Shown: positions 44,311 through 56,589 of the stretch, in pieces | Layout: every line of letters begins with the position of its first letter | How positions within the stretch are numbered: position 1 is the first letter of the stretch | Notes under the pieces: generated by a model | Seen by the model: the letters and a program-made list of their open reading frames with translations, nothing else | Database searches by the model: none | Told to the model about the DNA's origin: nothing | Translations under genes and position numbers: made by a program | DNA from: Cavia porcellus | Taxonomy: Eukaryota > Chordata > Mammalia > Rodentia > Caviidae | Assembly (NCBI RefSeq): GCF_034190915.1 | Contig: NW_026947486.1 | Location: 78,348,044-78,412,043 of the forward strand | DNA: 64,000 nt | Direction of reading: 5' to 3'

Positions 44311-45734
44311 TGTAGGCTAAATGTTTTCTCATATCCATTTTAGTTTTCAGGTTTTGAGTCTATAAGTATAGGTTTCTTCCAAAAAGCAGAGCCATATGAA
44401 TGGATCTTTTATAAAGACTTTCTTGTTCAAATAGAATTCTTTGTTTCTAATTCAGCAAAGTATTTTGCTCTGGGCTATCTGCCCACATGTAGAAATAGCC
44501 TTATAATTCAAAACTGGATGAGGATCATTGGAACAGAATCCTACCCTTTATGCTCTTCTTCCCAGACAGGATGTAATAATTATGCACAAATAAAAAGTAT
44601 GACATTTAATATTTTGATTTCTTATTGCTTTCCTCAAGGAAAAAAGAGGCTGTCCTACCTTATGACTTGACTTAGTTTCATGAGAAATATTTTTCTCCTT
44701 TTCTAAAGTCTTGTCAGTCTAGAAATGTTTAAATATTTGCATATTTTTGTTCAAATATAGAGTAAATTTTACCAAGTTTTATAGCTCCATAATCTACAAT
44801 TTCTGGTACTAAGCTTTCATGAACAAAGAATACAGTATTAACATAGTCTTCTGCTCAGTGAGTCAGTGTGATTTGTAATGAATGATATGTATTAATATGT
44901 ACAGATTTAGGTCCATTTGTACTACAAATAATCAATTTGGAAAGAAAAACACTTCTGGTATCTAAATTAGAAGAAAAAGCAAACTAAATGTAAGTAGCCA
45001 GCTATGTTCCCTCAAATACGTGTTTAAGGACACAAGGATAGGTCTGTGCTTCTGTCTGAAGGAAAGCTCATTTCAAAAATATGAGTTTGTTTTAAATGTC
45101 AATTTTATCGCCTTTCATTGTCATTCAGCTTTGTCTGTTGAGCAACATTAGATTTAGATAAAAAAAATCTTTAGCATCATCTCATTGGGTTTCTAGTACA
45201 TTTTGTCCAGCAATATTGATATCTGTAGATAGTAAAATATTCTGATGTTGGTGGTTTCTCTTTTGCTGATAATTAGTTTGGCTGAATAAAGCAGCAACTT
45301 TCTGAACTTTCAAAATACACAGTTAAAGGTCATGAGGCTGGTCAGCTAAGCCAGCAGAAAAGTTGGCCCATGATCCCAGGGGAAAATTAAAAGGCCTAAT
45401 TCTTACAGTATGACTTTTGGTAACTATAAATATCCCGTGAGTTAAGAGAGAAGACTACTCTATATGCAAGCTATTCAGAGCCCAAGACTATACACATAGA
45501 TGACTAAGATTATCAAGATGTGTCCTCATGATATTTAGCAACACAGATCCCATAGTGGATAAGAACAGATCTCATATCAGAAATAGATGCTTATTTAGAC
45601 CAATACTAAAACTCATTCTAAGGCAATCAGTTTCAGAAACTTTAAAACTAAAGTCTTATAGTAGCCAGAATTTTTTGTGGAGGGTAATTATGGTGTCTTT
45701 ATTTGTTGTACATTGCCATAGAGAAATCTAAATT
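44311..45734. other. Unclassified DNA with a complex stretch
   Basis: No named repeat or gene. 45095-45410 is complex and contains TAATTA-type motifs (GCTGATAATTAGTTTGGCTG); it is a candidate for conserved non-coding DNA. Confidence 0.35.
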
Positions 45735-45815
45735 AAAATTCCTGTCAGTATTCGCATGACTATGAAGAAGTTTCTTAAATCCCCTTTACCCCAGTTTCTG
45801 CAACTGTATTGCGCC
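45735..45815 (+). mobile_element. MIR SINE fragment
   Basis: CATGACTATGAAGAAGTTTCTTAAATCCCC and CCAGTTTCTGCAACTGTA follow the MIR core order. Confidence 0.5.
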
Positions 45816-45879
45816 AAATGTTTCAGCCTGTTATATATGAAAATAGTTACAATTTTAAGGCATTAATATTTAAATATTG

Positions 45880-45960
45880 CCTTCCCTTCTCCCTCCCTGC
45901 TCCTCTCTCCTTCTATCCTTTCATTACTTCTTCCCTCCCTGCTCCTCTCCCCATCCCTTC
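45880..45960. repeat. CT-rich low-complexity tract
   Basis: Imperfect CCTTCCCTCC repeats immediately before the antisense B1 fragment, where its reversed tail would be. Confidence 0.8.
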
Positions 45961-45966
45961 ACTGTT

Positions 45967-46058
45967 TTGAGCCAGGGCCTCACTATGTTACATTGCTCTC
46001 AAATGATTCCACTGCGGGGACTACAGGTGTGTGCCACCAGGTTAGCCCAGATTAACTC
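45967..46058 (-). mobile_element. B1 SINE fragment, antisense
   Basis: Reversed B1: TGAGCCAGGGCCTCACTATG and GGGGACTACAGGTGTGTGCCACC. Confidence 0.75.
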
Positions 46059-47015
46059 CTTTTAATAACATATCTTGGGTTTCCCTTAAACACTAGTTAT
46101 TTTTCTACAAATATGTATATTCAAATGGAGTTGAGATTAATAGAATAATATTCTATTTCCATGACGTTTTACCCAAAGTAATCTAATATTCACATTAAGT
46201 TTAATTATAAAATACTGCATAGCTATGACTACCTATATAGCTACAAGTTAGCACTTGCTATTTTCAAAGTTTTATGGTGAGGTACCCTACTAACATTTTA
46301 CTTATATTATCAAATTCGGTTCTTACGGCAGTTTTTGAAGTCATTGGTAATATGCAGGAAATAACACTTTTTTCCTTGCCCAAGTTCTACTCTAATTGAG
46401 AACTAAGACTACAAACAACTCTGCATCTTTACTACTACACTTTAATATGAATTGGAGGATGTGGCTTATGTATGTGCATGTGTAATTTTGTAATACTGGA
46501 AAACAGAATGAGATAGACAACCCTCAAAACTAAATAAATGAGTATTATGACCAGTCCCAGAGAGCACTGGAACACTGCAACAATTTCTTATCATTTGTGT
46601 CTCCTATGGTATGAAGGAACAGAGTATGGTATATGCTCCTTGTGGCCAGTGAAAAGGAAAAGACAGTAAGTTAGACTATAAGTGCCCAACTTTCCTGCTC
46701 CATATACACACCAATTAGGAACTCATTATACCCCTTTAAAAAATAATTTACACCTAGGTATGAAGTCAGGAATAACAGATCTCTAAGTATAACTAGATAA
46801 TGAAAATGGAGGGAAAGTAGATAAATCTTAATGAAACTGAAATTCAGAATAATTGTATCCTGGCAAATGTCACATTATTGTAAGTGGAGGAAAACTCATA
46901 CTCATATCACCGTTTCTCTCCCTGCGTTGTAACACTACAGTTTCCACCATAGCTGTCTTTTTCTTCAAGTAGAAAACACCCCAACAATTATTTCTTCAAT
47001 TTAAAAATCCCTTGT
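46059..47015. other. Unclassified DNA
   Basis: Nothing convincing. 46250-46350 faintly recalls a reversed MIR but is too weak to call. Confidence 0.35.
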
Positions 47016-47108
47016 TGGGCCAGGTATATATAGTTCAGCAGCACAAGCACCTGCCTGGCAAGCGCAAGACGCTGAGTTCAGTTCCCAATACAAAAAAAAA
47101 AAAAAAAA
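47016..47108 (+). mobile_element. ID SINE
   Basis: An ID element with a clear B-box (GAGTTCAGTTCCC) and an 18-base A tail, close in sequence to the copy at 5503-5608. Relatively young. Confidence 0.9.
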
Positions 47109-47479
47109 CTCATCTATTACAAGAGGCCATAGTTAATGGCCTTCTCACCATTATTTCACTTCATTCAAACCCTAAGAGTATAATTATAGGATTATCATCC
47201 AAGACAGGTTGACTTGAATCTCAAACTGATAGGAAATGTAACATTACATCAGAAATGTAACAATTTGCATTCTTATATTTCCTTTTTTTGTAGATTAAAA
47301 CCTGAGGAGAATATGAAATACTCCATGATCTCCTGCCATTTTCCCCAGTCTTCATATACTAGACCATGTAGGTAATTAAATAGTAATGCATTCATTCTAT
47401 TGGAACATTTTTTAAAAAAAAAAAATAATAATGCATGAATCTTCCAAGTTTATAGTTCTAACCATATACTCTGATACTC
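47109..47479. other. Unclassified DNA
   Basis: Nothing recognised; poly-A run near 47414. Confidence 0.35.
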
Positions 47480-47630
47480 AGTTAATGGAACTTTATGAAT
47501 CACCTTTTAAAAACATCTTTACTTTAAATTGACACATCAATTATACATATTGACAGGGTCTAGGGTAACATTACAATGCATGTATAAAATGTGTAATCAT
47601 AGGTTCAGGGTAACTGCCTAATGTGGTTTA
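47480..47630 (-). mobile_element. Old L1 3' UTR fragment, antisense
   Basis: TTAAATTGACACATCAATTATACATATTGA and GTAACATTACAATGCATGTA resemble reversed old L1 3' UTR. Confidence 0.5.
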
Positions 47631-48124
47631 TTTAAATGTCCCCCCAATGCCTCATGTTGCCATGAGAGATAGCCTTTTTAGGGTGCCTGACTCTAGCATT
47701 TGTGATTGGTTTGTTGTCTAGTGCTAGGACTGGTTGACATGTTAGATTTGTTGTCTCATTTAAAATAAGATTTTTCGTAAAAGAAGTACAGCAAAACTTT
47801 TTACACCAAAATGGAATCTCTGTTTCTCACAGGTTTGGATTTTGCTTTTAATATACTTTTGATAAAAGTTAAAGTTAATGAATGAATTGTTTTTATTCAT
47901 TATAGTTCATATATAGCAGTTAATAAAAGATGTATATTCTCTAATGATCACAGTTTTTAAAGTAAAAATGGAGTCTTATTATTTTCCTCCTATTTGTCCT
48001 TCACCTTTAATGATAGTAATATTTTAAATTTATAAGAGTAACCACTGTTTATTGTTCACATAGTACATGTGAGACAGTGGCATCTTAAACCTTAATAAAT
48101 TTTACTGTATATGATAGATACTAT
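47631..48124. other. Unclassified, possible LTR fragment
   Basis: 47631-47770 begins like a MaLR LTR 5' end (TTTAAATGTCCCCCCAATGCC) but the match fades quickly. The rest shows nothing. Confidence 0.3.
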
Positions 48125-48250
48125 TTTTCTATTTTATAAAGTACTCATTTTATTATCCACTAAGGTTTAGAAAGTGGTTATGTAAGTTGCCACAGATAAA
48201 AAAGCTATAATTTTGAAGGGCTGAAATTCAAATTCTGTAGCTGAAAGCTC
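48125..48250 (-). mobile_element. MIR SINE, antisense
   Basis: CATTTTATTATCCACTAAGGTTTAG and GTTATGTAAGTTGCCACAGA are the reversed MIR core. Confidence 0.6.
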
Positions 48251-49166
48251 CAGCCTGCCTTCTTTTCTGGTAAGATTGTTTTGCCTCCCTGTGGCCAGTC
48301 AGTAGCGAGCCTCACCACAGTGCAGAGTGAAGGCATGCAAGGAAGAGAATCATCCCTTTCTCTGTTCATGAGTCTTTCTTTTTGTTCACTCACAATTACT
48401 GACTGTGCCTTAAAACAATTAACACATTATAGAAACATCTGGTCATTACCTAGTTGAAAATGGACATTCTCTTTATTTCAACATTCTGTGAAAATAATGG
48501 GCAAACTCAAGAGGGTAAGGTCAATAAACCTCACTACATGGAAAGTAGTAGGAGAAGATAATGGAAATTTTCCTATCAAAGGTTCATTATTCAAGGTAAT
48601 CTTTTGTCTTAACCAAATAGTCCCATATTCCAACTATAGAATGGTTAAAATAATAGGAAATTGAAGAATGTTTATTCTAAATTAAAGTGAAGATAAAATC
48701 TTCTAATTTTCTTAATGGGCATAATGCTATTCTGGCAAATTATTAAGTTTGAATATGATTCAAAAATTTGGTTATATATTCTATGAATCTTATATTGACT
48801 GAAGAAAAAGGGAAACTACAGTACTCAATGTCAAAAACCTATTTTAATGTTCATATTATGAGCAGATGGAACATAAATGTCTAAAATGACAAATCTCTTG
48901 ATTAAGAGCCTGATTGCAGTCAGATTAGAATGAAGAAAAATAGCCCTAAACAAAGGTTCTCTGAATTTTAAAATACTGGTAGACTTTATTGACTCCTCTG
49001 AAATCAGATATTAGAATTTCATAAAATTCATGGGTAGGAAAACAAAAATAAAATGCTAGGCACACTAACCTGAGAAAAGATAGGAAAAGGACTTGGTTTT
49101 GGGTGACAGTCAGACTTTTCTCCAATACTTCAAAATAAGTGAGTTATTATAGTTGTCATTCAATAT
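48251..49166. other. Unclassified DNA
   Basis: No gene or named repeat recognised. Confidence 0.35.
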
Positions 49167-49172
49167 GGCATA

Positions 49173-49589
49173 CGTCCCGGCCTGCAGGTAAGTCCACGGA
49201 GACCCTAGATGGGGAGTGGGAATGAGAGGGGACAAGAGACACAAGAAATGGAGACAAGACAGTGCTCTGATCAAGTCTCGTTTATTCAAGGAAACAGTAA
49301 CAAATATATAGGGTATTGAGGAAGGAGCTGGGTTTTGACAGGTCAGCAGGTAACTTAGCAACAGTGGGAAGTTCTAGCAAGACTGGGGGCTGTAGGGTAA
49401 TTTGAGTCTCCTGCGCGAAGGCTCATAAATCAGGCTAATTAGCATGTTCGCTGTAAGGGCTGAAACACAGGGAGATGTGACAGGCTAGGTGAGGAAAGAT
49501 AGAAACTTAACTACTGAATAGAAACTTAACATTAAGATTCCTGTTGTCTTTTTAACATAAGATGATGGCCAATTGCAAGGTTTCCCACA
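49173..49589 (-). mobile_element. Solo ERV2/ERVK-type LTR, antisense
   Basis: Read on the minus strand it starts TGTGGGAAACCTTGC and ends CCGGGACG (a usual LTR ends CA). A TATATATTTG box (plus strand 49303-49312) lies about 20 bases upstream of AATAAA (plus strand 49281-49286), followed by a CT-rich U5 part (CTTGTCTCCATTTCTTGTGTC). It is flanked by GGCATA (49167-49172) and GGGATA (49590-49595), a 6-bp duplication with one mismatch; ERV2 elements make 6-bp duplications. There is no primer-binding site and no internal gene on either side, so a solo LTR formed by recombination between two LTRs is likely. Confidence 0.75.
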
Positions 49590-49595
49590 GGGATA

Positions 49596-50034
49596 GACTT
49601 TTTTATATAAAAAGCTTATAAAAGTAATGCAGGCTAGAAACAGACACAGACATAGTTTGAGAAGGTTAGTAAAAAATATCAGAAAGATTTGGAGAGCATT
49701 TCTGCCCCTCTGAGACTGATTTCTCTAATAATCAACTATGGTACAAAAAAACAAGGTGTCAATGTTAAAGACCTCCTGCTTCTATTAGCAAGATTCTTCT
49801 TACTCATGGAGCAGTAGTCATTAGCCTTGGGATTTTGTCATCCAACTGTATGGAGAAATAACATACCCTTAGGATCTCCCCAGTCAATTCAAGAATGCCT
49901 CCAAGTAGGAAGCTAACAAAGAGGAGAGACACTGATAAACAAAAAAGTGTCTTTTAAAGAAAAAAGCACTAAAGAAGTATTTATGAAATGTCTTCACATA
50001 AAAAGCAATATGATATACGTGGTACACAGGTTTT
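49596..50034. other. Unclassified DNA
   Basis: Nothing recognised. Confidence 0.35.
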
Positions 50035-50235
50035 GATGTCTAACAAAATTAACCTCAAAATCTAATTATGCAACTGAATTTGTTGCATAATCTTGGGTAA
50101 ACTAGTATTCCTTATGTCCTTATTTAAGTTTTCTATAAACTAGGTAAAAATAATATTAATCTCCTAGGTTAGTAATGAGGATTGAGTAATGTCAAGATCC
50201 AGGTACATAGCACATGATTTTTGAAAGCATCAGAA
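50035..50235 (+). mobile_element. MIR SINE, sense
   Basis: TGTTGCATAATCTTGGGTAAACTAG, then GTTAGTAATGAGGATTGAGTAATG and GTACATAGCACATG: the MIR core and 3' end in order. Confidence 0.7.
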
Positions 50236-50559
50236 GCAGTAAAAAATTTTGAGAACCATAATTTAAAAATCCCTTTGAATTTCCTACAATATGCATCTTT
50301 TTATTGCAGTGATCATAGGTAACTATATGTTCTCTTGCATTGTTTCTGTAAATTAAGTTCCTACCACTCTTTTGTGGATGTGCCAGACCTATCTAGGACT
50401 CCCATAACGTCTATATTACCCCTGTCCAAAATGGACTTGAAGTGTCTTATGATAAAATGAAATTATAGCACATCTTTTTGTTTTCCTTGTTATCTGGTCA
50501 TATTGTCTGCATTTAGAACCCAAAACTTCCTATTTAATCACAGTGTCACACAGTTACTT
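50236..50559. other. Unclassified DNA
   Basis: Nothing recognised. Confidence 0.35.
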
Positions 50560-50690
50560 ATTTTTTTATGCTTCAGTTCCCCTTTCTGAAAAAGGAGACA
50601 TGAAAATAAGAATAATACAGTGTTGTTATAAGATGAAATAAATTAATGAATACAAAGTATCTGGCATATATAGAAAACACTGGATATATG
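50560..50690 (+). mobile_element. MIR SINE fragment
   Basis: CTTCAGTTCCCCTTTCTGAAAAAGG and GTATCTGGCATATATAGAAAAC correspond to the MIR core and terminus. Confidence 0.6.
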
Positions 50691-51898
50691 TTTGTGTGTT
50701 TTTTATTCATTTTTCAAAAACAACATATGGCCAAGACTTCTTACCAAATGGTTCTGTGTAGCCTTCTGGGAGCATCCCAGAAAAGCATACCCAGTTGCAG
50801 TAGTTAAAATATATATCAACTCAAATATGACAACTATGAGTAGCATATTCCTCAGAGTTACTGCGGGTAGTCTATAAAACCACACACGCAGACAACTTTT
50901 CTCAAAGCCCTGAAAATAAAGGCAAAATATGCTTGAGAGGTAATTTTAAATTTAATGTTAAAAAGAACTTCATATTTACATATACTTATATACACACACG
51001 AACAGAATTTCTTAAAGTTCTAAAAACAGATATTACTGAATGAAATTACAGTTCTAAATCTCTTCTCTATCTTGCCTATCTATATGAGTGTACCCTATAT
51101 CCCTATATTCCTCAAAAATGCAGTTAATCAAATAGAGATATACTCAACTTTTGCTTTATCAAAAAATAGCAATGTAATTTGTTAAATTATTTGTCTTACT
51201 GAATTACTACATAGAAAATTAAGCACACTTATGCTTCTAAATCACACAGAATATTAAAGAATATGGTAATTACAAATTTTTAGGTAATTTGAATATAAGT
51301 TTTTGTAAACCAAAACTAAAGTCAAAACACCTGAAAATCAACTAGATATAGCCTTCATTCTAGGTTAAATCGTTCCTATCAATTATTTAAATTTTTACTA
51401 TTTTTCATAAAATATTTTGAAAGATTAGATTTAATGTCCTTTCATTAGTTGTGAAACATAAAATCTTTATTAAAGGGGTTTAACCATTTGTAACTTCATG
51501 GGCTTATGGAAGCCTTATATGAAATGTGAGCCTTCATTGGTGACTATCTACAAATATTCCTTGTAATTCTTTTTCTCTTCATAATAATTTAGGTCATTAA
51601 GGTTTCCATATATATTGAAAGGTAAAAGTGACGATATCATTTAGTGGGACATTAATGTTGCCTACTTTAAAATAAGTATCATCAGTTCATATCTAAACAG
51701 AAATGCATAGAAAAATGGATGTATTTTATAATTTTAATTTTGGTATATGTGACTGAGGTCATATTTTGTGACTTTGATAAATAATTTTAATTCTCTGAAC
51801 TACCTTTTTATTGTTCAATTTATTTAAATTTACTCATGGATCATAGAGGGAATCACTAAGCATCGCAGTACTTATTTCTCAGAATATTGACAAATACT
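50691..51898. other. Unclassified AT-rich DNA
   Basis: Nothing recognised; overlapping short frames near 50700-50885 on both strands have no domains. Confidence 0.35.
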
Positions 51899-51978
51899 GG
51901 AGCCAAATGTAAGCTCACTGGTAAACCACTTGCTTAATAGGTCATGGATTCTAACCTCAGTACTGCACAAAAATATAG
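51899..51978 (+). mobile_element. ID SINE, diverged
   Basis: GTAAGCTCACTGGTAAACCACTTGC and CCTCAGTACTGCACAAAAA match an ID element in order. Confidence 0.65.
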
Positions 51979-53269
51979 AGACATTTAGTAGGCATGCAAT
52001 AAAAGTTAGGTGAATCTAAATTGAAAATGAAGATTATTCTATAGGAAGAGATAAAAGTTCTATATTTCTGGACATAATTTTAACATATGCAAATGAGATA
52101 GAATAATATTGCAAAACATGCCCAGTTACGTTATACCAGATAGACAGCATTGACTTATAGAACATTTAGAAACCATTAAAAATTTCTGTTTACAACTGTG
52201 TGACAAATGGTTGATATTTTAAAAAATCTGTGTACAAAGACTGAGAAATGTTTGATAAATTAAAACATATTTTTAGATGTGCAGCTGGCCTCATAAGACA
52301 GTATAAAGGATCTCCAAGTCAAAAACAAAATCATAGCTGAAAACCATTCAATGGGCAGCAAAGACCCTATGGAAGTTCTGGAAATATTTAAACATCTCTG
52401 TACTTTAAAATTTTCAGTCTACGTGTAAGAGCAGGAGACAAGCCTTTGTCCATAGGAAACTAGAAGTTGGAAATGAAACCTCAGCATCACTCTGGGATTT
52501 TTGAAGGACTTTTAATTTACTGAAATGATAATTTAGAAAGCAATACAGCAGCAGGCTAAGGGGAAATATAAAATATCTTTCCATCTGAGGTTGGATATGA
52601 CAAGAAAAATAATCAACAAAATATTGCCTATAAGAATTCTTACTCTTGAGAATTACAGGACTAAGAAATTGAGAACTATGAAAGCAACATGAATTATTCT
52701 TAGGTGTGTAGCACCAGAAAAAAATTAAATACAAATCATTAATACAAAGTCATAAGTAATTAAATTATAAGACACAAAAGGTAATGTATCTTAAACTAGT
52801 TTTTGCTTTAAGTGTTTTTAAATTGTTCTTATTTCAAAAGAAAAACATACAGAAAAATCAAACTAAAAAAATGTACAACAAAAACCCCAAAACAATAATA
52901 ATATAGGGTTTCAAGAGAAGATGATAAGAATTTAACAATGGCTGTCATACTGCATATTGTTATCTTCAAAAAAGAGATGCTACCAGATGTAAGCATGCAA
53001 AATCAATCAAACAGTATGAGCACTAACTGGCTCCTTCCTTGAATTAAGTATCTTAAGCTTTGAAGAAACAAAATAATAAAAACATAAGCAAGAATAAGAG
53101 GCTTTTAAACAGAATTTTGATGTATATTTATTAAAAGTAAAATGTGATGCAATGATTAACCAGTACACCAAAGTCAGCTGAAGGGAAGAATATAGAATAT
53201 AGCACAGAAACACAAAAGCATACAAAACATGTACAGAGATTTAAACTTATGTATGACTACTCAAGAAGT
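51979..53269. other. Unclassified AT-rich DNA
   Basis: No gene or named element. A 106-codon minus-strand frame at 52414-52734 has no domain that I recognise. Confidence 0.35.
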
Positions 53270-53525
53270 TACAATATATATATATATACAAATAAAATTA
53301 TAGAGAAATAAAGGGTATGTTGGCAAGTAGTACAAAGGAAACATAATACAAAGATGCCAAAAAAAAAAAAACTTCCAAGATGCATGAAAGAGGATACAAA
53401 TTTCTTTTGTTTTTTTTTTTTAATTAAGAGGAAAAAGAGAAAAACACAAAACAAACCAAAGCGGCGTAAGGGTACACGCAATACAGAACTACAAAACAAA
53501 ACAAAACAAAACAAAACAAAAAACC
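53270..53525. repeat. Simple-repeat cluster with (AAAAC)n
   Basis: A short TA run (53274-53288), A and T homopolymers (53358-53371 and 53409-53422) and a (AAAAC)n array at about 53491-53525. Open frames here are composition artefacts. Confidence 0.9.
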
Positions 53526-53639
53526 ATAACAGTAAGAAATTACCTGCTAGTAGATTACACACTATTTTCTTGAAAATAGTTCCTCAAGCAAATTAAATAT
53601 AATGATTCCTACACATAAGTGCTGCACATCACCAAAGAT

Positions 53640-55400
53640 ATTTAAAATACACAAAGAGCAAAGGTAGATTATTTTCAAGGAAGAAAAAGGAAAATCCTCA
53701 ATTGTGCTAGCGGATGGCAATTGTCAGCGAAAGAGTAACTTCATAGGGATGAGCATAAAGGGAATATTTATCTAGAAATTATTATTCATCAATGAAAGTA
53801 AAAGAAACACTTTTTCAGCACATCAAAAATATGAGGGTTTGTTGCTAACAGACCTTACAAAAAGGAACTTGAAAACTGCATTTTAGAGGTAAAAGTAAAG
53901 ATATAAAAGATAATGGAAAACAACTTAACAAATATGTGGATATATACAAAGAATTACTGGTTGAATGCTTTAAATAGTGATTACTTTGAGGCAAACAATA
54001 AGGTAAAATTATTAAAATATTGCCCCCAAATTAGATACAAGGATTATGATCAAATTTTAAAAGGTAGAAAGAAAGTTCTTGTAATTTTCAGAATTAAAGA
54101 TATTGATACATGTTAGAATTGTCAAAATTAAGAATGTAATTTAACAGCTTAAGATTAACCAATAAAAAGTAGAAATATTTAACCACAAAATTTGAAATAA
54201 TTTATACAAAAATAGTTGATATATCAATTAAACAATGACCGTTAAAGTAAGAAGAAAGATAAAGGAAAAAATGTGAAAGTAAATAGAAAATACACAATAA
54301 GAAAGGGAATTTTTAAAATGCTTTTCATTTGGTAATTTAAAACCATATTACAAATAATTTAAAGTTCTAAAATGGAAATGAGAAAGTATGAAGAAAATAG
54401 AACTAAAATATTATACATTCAAACTTGTGGAATTCAACTAAAATTGTATTTTAATGGAAATTAAATTAAATCCAGATATAAAGAAATGTGTGTATTTGTC
54501 AAAAAAGTGACTAATGTAAGCAACGAGAAAAGCAAACATGGGTTTGAGCCAAACAAAATTGAAGGAAAAAATGTTTAAGATTAGAAAACAAGAAAAAATT
54601 AAAGACTACAATAGGAATGATCCATAAAGTCAATAGTTGGCTCTAAGAGAAGACTAACAAAATTGAGAAATCATGTCAAGGCCGAATGGCAGAGAAGTCA
54701 CAGTGTCAGGAGATAAAAGGAGTATGCTATACATCCAGTGATGACTTTTTAGACCTCCCAAGATGATTTCATGATATCCATTGCCAATAAATTTAAATAC
54801 TAAAATAAAAACTTCTGTACCTAAACTGATAATAGAACAGATAATTTAAAAGATGAAAAACCATTTAAAACATCCAATCAGTTAAAAATTTTTTCATATA
54901 AAAGACTCTAGATTCAAACTCTTCTGAAGAGTAATCCTACCAAGCTGCTTTTCTCCCGTGATGTTAAGCCAGGTTTTATGCTTGAAAGTTCATTCATTTA
55001 GAGATTCATAGATTATGAGAGTAAATCCATATAATTATGTCAATATCTGCTGATAAACAGGAAACTTGAAAACTCATTCATGATAAAAATGATCATGATC
55101 TTCAGCTGATAATCAATGAAAAATTTAAAATAATATCATAATTACTTGAGAAAATTTAGAAGCACGCTTTCTAAATCAAGGAGCAAGGAAAAAATATGCC
55201 TTGTACTACTCCTTCAATTGAACACATTATTGGAGGCATCAACCATGACAATAAAGCAAGAGATATAAATGAAAGCCTAAAGGAATAAAAATGAATAAGC
55301 AAATATTCATCATGACCATAAAGAATTCATTTGTAAAGACTATATTTATATCTACTTTACAGACTGAACAAGAAGAAAAACAAGGTGTGAAATCTCACAG
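53640..55400 (+). mobile_element. Ancient L1, ORF1 end through ORF2 reverse transcriptase
   Basis: In sense order: the ORF1 C-terminal region (53740-53880, TGCTAACAGACCTTACAAAAAGG), a long decayed stretch, the start of the ORF2 polymerase region (AAAGTCAATAGTTGGCTCTAAG, 54628), middle ORF2 (CATTGCCAATAAATTTAAATAC, 54780), and the region leading to the reverse-transcriptase core (TCAAGGAGCAAGGAAAAAATATGCC, 55176; TGACAATAAAGCAAGAGATAT, 55246). The FADD site at the end is not readable. It looks much older than the L1 at 19182, as judged by decay. Ends are approximate. Confidence 0.65.
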
Positions 55401-55656
55401 CTGATATATATACTAGTCCTTCATTATTCCTTATCTCTGTTAATAATACTGCCATTTACCCAGTGATATGAGATACAAAGCAAGAAGCCAGCCTTTTTAA
55501 CAACCTCTTCCTAACCATAGCGTGTCTGGTGGATCAACAAATCTGTCTATATCTCTCCTCCAATGATTTCTGAGCAGATACTTTTATACTTTTTATTCAT
55601 CTCTACTAAACAAGTTAAATGGGATGCTCCATGAAATATTATTGATCCTAATTGCT
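55401..55656. other. Unclassified DNA
   Basis: Nothing recognised. Confidence 0.3.
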
Positions 55657-55735
55657 CCTTTTTTTCAGTGTTGTCAACTGAAAACATGGCTTCATGTAAG
55701 CTAGAATGCTCTACAACTGAACTACCACTGAACAC
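55657..55735 (-). mobile_element. ID SINE, antisense
   Basis: Reversed ID: GTAAGCTAGAATGCTCTACAACTGAAC, with the T-rich tail end at 55660-55668. Confidence 0.7.
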
Positions 55736-55769
55736 AGAACTACCCTTGCTTTACAAACCTGAACTAATT

Positions 55770-55895
55770 TATTCTTCATAAGAATTCTACAAAGTGACAA
55801 ATATCATCATTCTCATTTTAAATATGAGGAAAGTAAGGATACAGAGTGCAAGTAGCTTCCTCCAGGAGATAAAAGTAATTAGTGGCAGAATTAGT
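55770..55895 (-). mobile_element. MIR SINE, antisense
   Basis: CATTCTCATTTTAAATATGAGGAAAGTAAGG and TAATTAGTGGCAGAATTAGT are the reversed MIR core and tRNA-like end. Confidence 0.75.
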
Positions 55896-55912
55896 GTGTA
55901 ATTTGCTTGCTT

Positions 55913-56012
55913 TTTTCTTTCCTTTCCTTTCCTTTCCTTTCCTTTCCTTTCCTGTCCTGTCCTGTCCTGTCCTGTCCTGTCCTGTCCTGTCCTGTCCTTT
56001 CCTTTCCTTTCT
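55913..56012. repeat. Compound pentanucleotide repeat (CCTTT)n(CCTGT)n(CCTTT)n
   Basis: About six CCTTT units, about ten CCTGT units, then three CCTTT units. It lies exactly where the reversed A-rich tail of the neighbouring antisense SINE should be. Confidence 0.98.
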
Positions 56013-56017
56013 TTATT

Positions 56018-56168
56018 TGGTACTAGGTATCAAGTCCAGGGGCATTCTACAACTTACCGACCCTTCAGGCCTTTTTATTTTCTGTCAGGGTCTTACTAAG
56101 TTGCTAAGTTGCTTACCCTCTTGCTTTGGTCACACGCTGAAGTTATAGATGTGCACCAGCTCTCTCAG
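56018..56168 (-). mobile_element. B1-dID dimeric SINE, antisense
   Basis: Reversed ID half (GGTACTAGGTATCAAGTCCAGG) then reversed B1 half (CAGGGTCTTACTAAGTTGCTAAG, TTATAGATGTGCACCAGC). The B1 half is of the short form that I associate with squirrel-type dimers. Confidence 0.75.
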
Positions 56169-56589
56169 CATAATCTAACTTTTTCTAATATTTCTCTATC
56201 ACGCAACCATAATAAGCTTTCAAAAATATGTCTAATGATACAATTTCACTACCAAATATTTTTATAATTTATTTGTAAATGAGGAAATGTATAAAATTCT
56301 GACCAACAAAGCCCTACATATTCTCATTCGTACCAAACTCCATATCTTTATCTATCACTTTCCTCAGCACTTCATGCTCTAGTTCTATTAGTTTTCTAGT
56401 TATACTAGTCTGAACCCTTTTCCCAGACCTTCTCATACATTTTTATGCCTCTTCTTGCCACCTCATTACTGTCAACTCCTGGGTGGTGAAACAGGGAAGT
56501 GATAGATAACTTGGGGAAGCCCTCCACATATGTCCACTTAGGCTTAGGGATTTCTGTTTTGTTTTGTTTTTTTAGGGCACAAGTGTTGT
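56169..56589. other. Unclassified DNA
   Basis: Nothing recognised. Confidence 0.35.

Noticed and set aside
53269..53562. 97-codon minus-strand frame resembling a membrane protein
   Set aside because: Produced by A/T homopolymers and an AAAAC repeat.
55913..56012. Possible telomere-like or satellite array
   Set aside because: The unit (CCTTT/CCTGT) is not telomeric and the array is only 100 bp.
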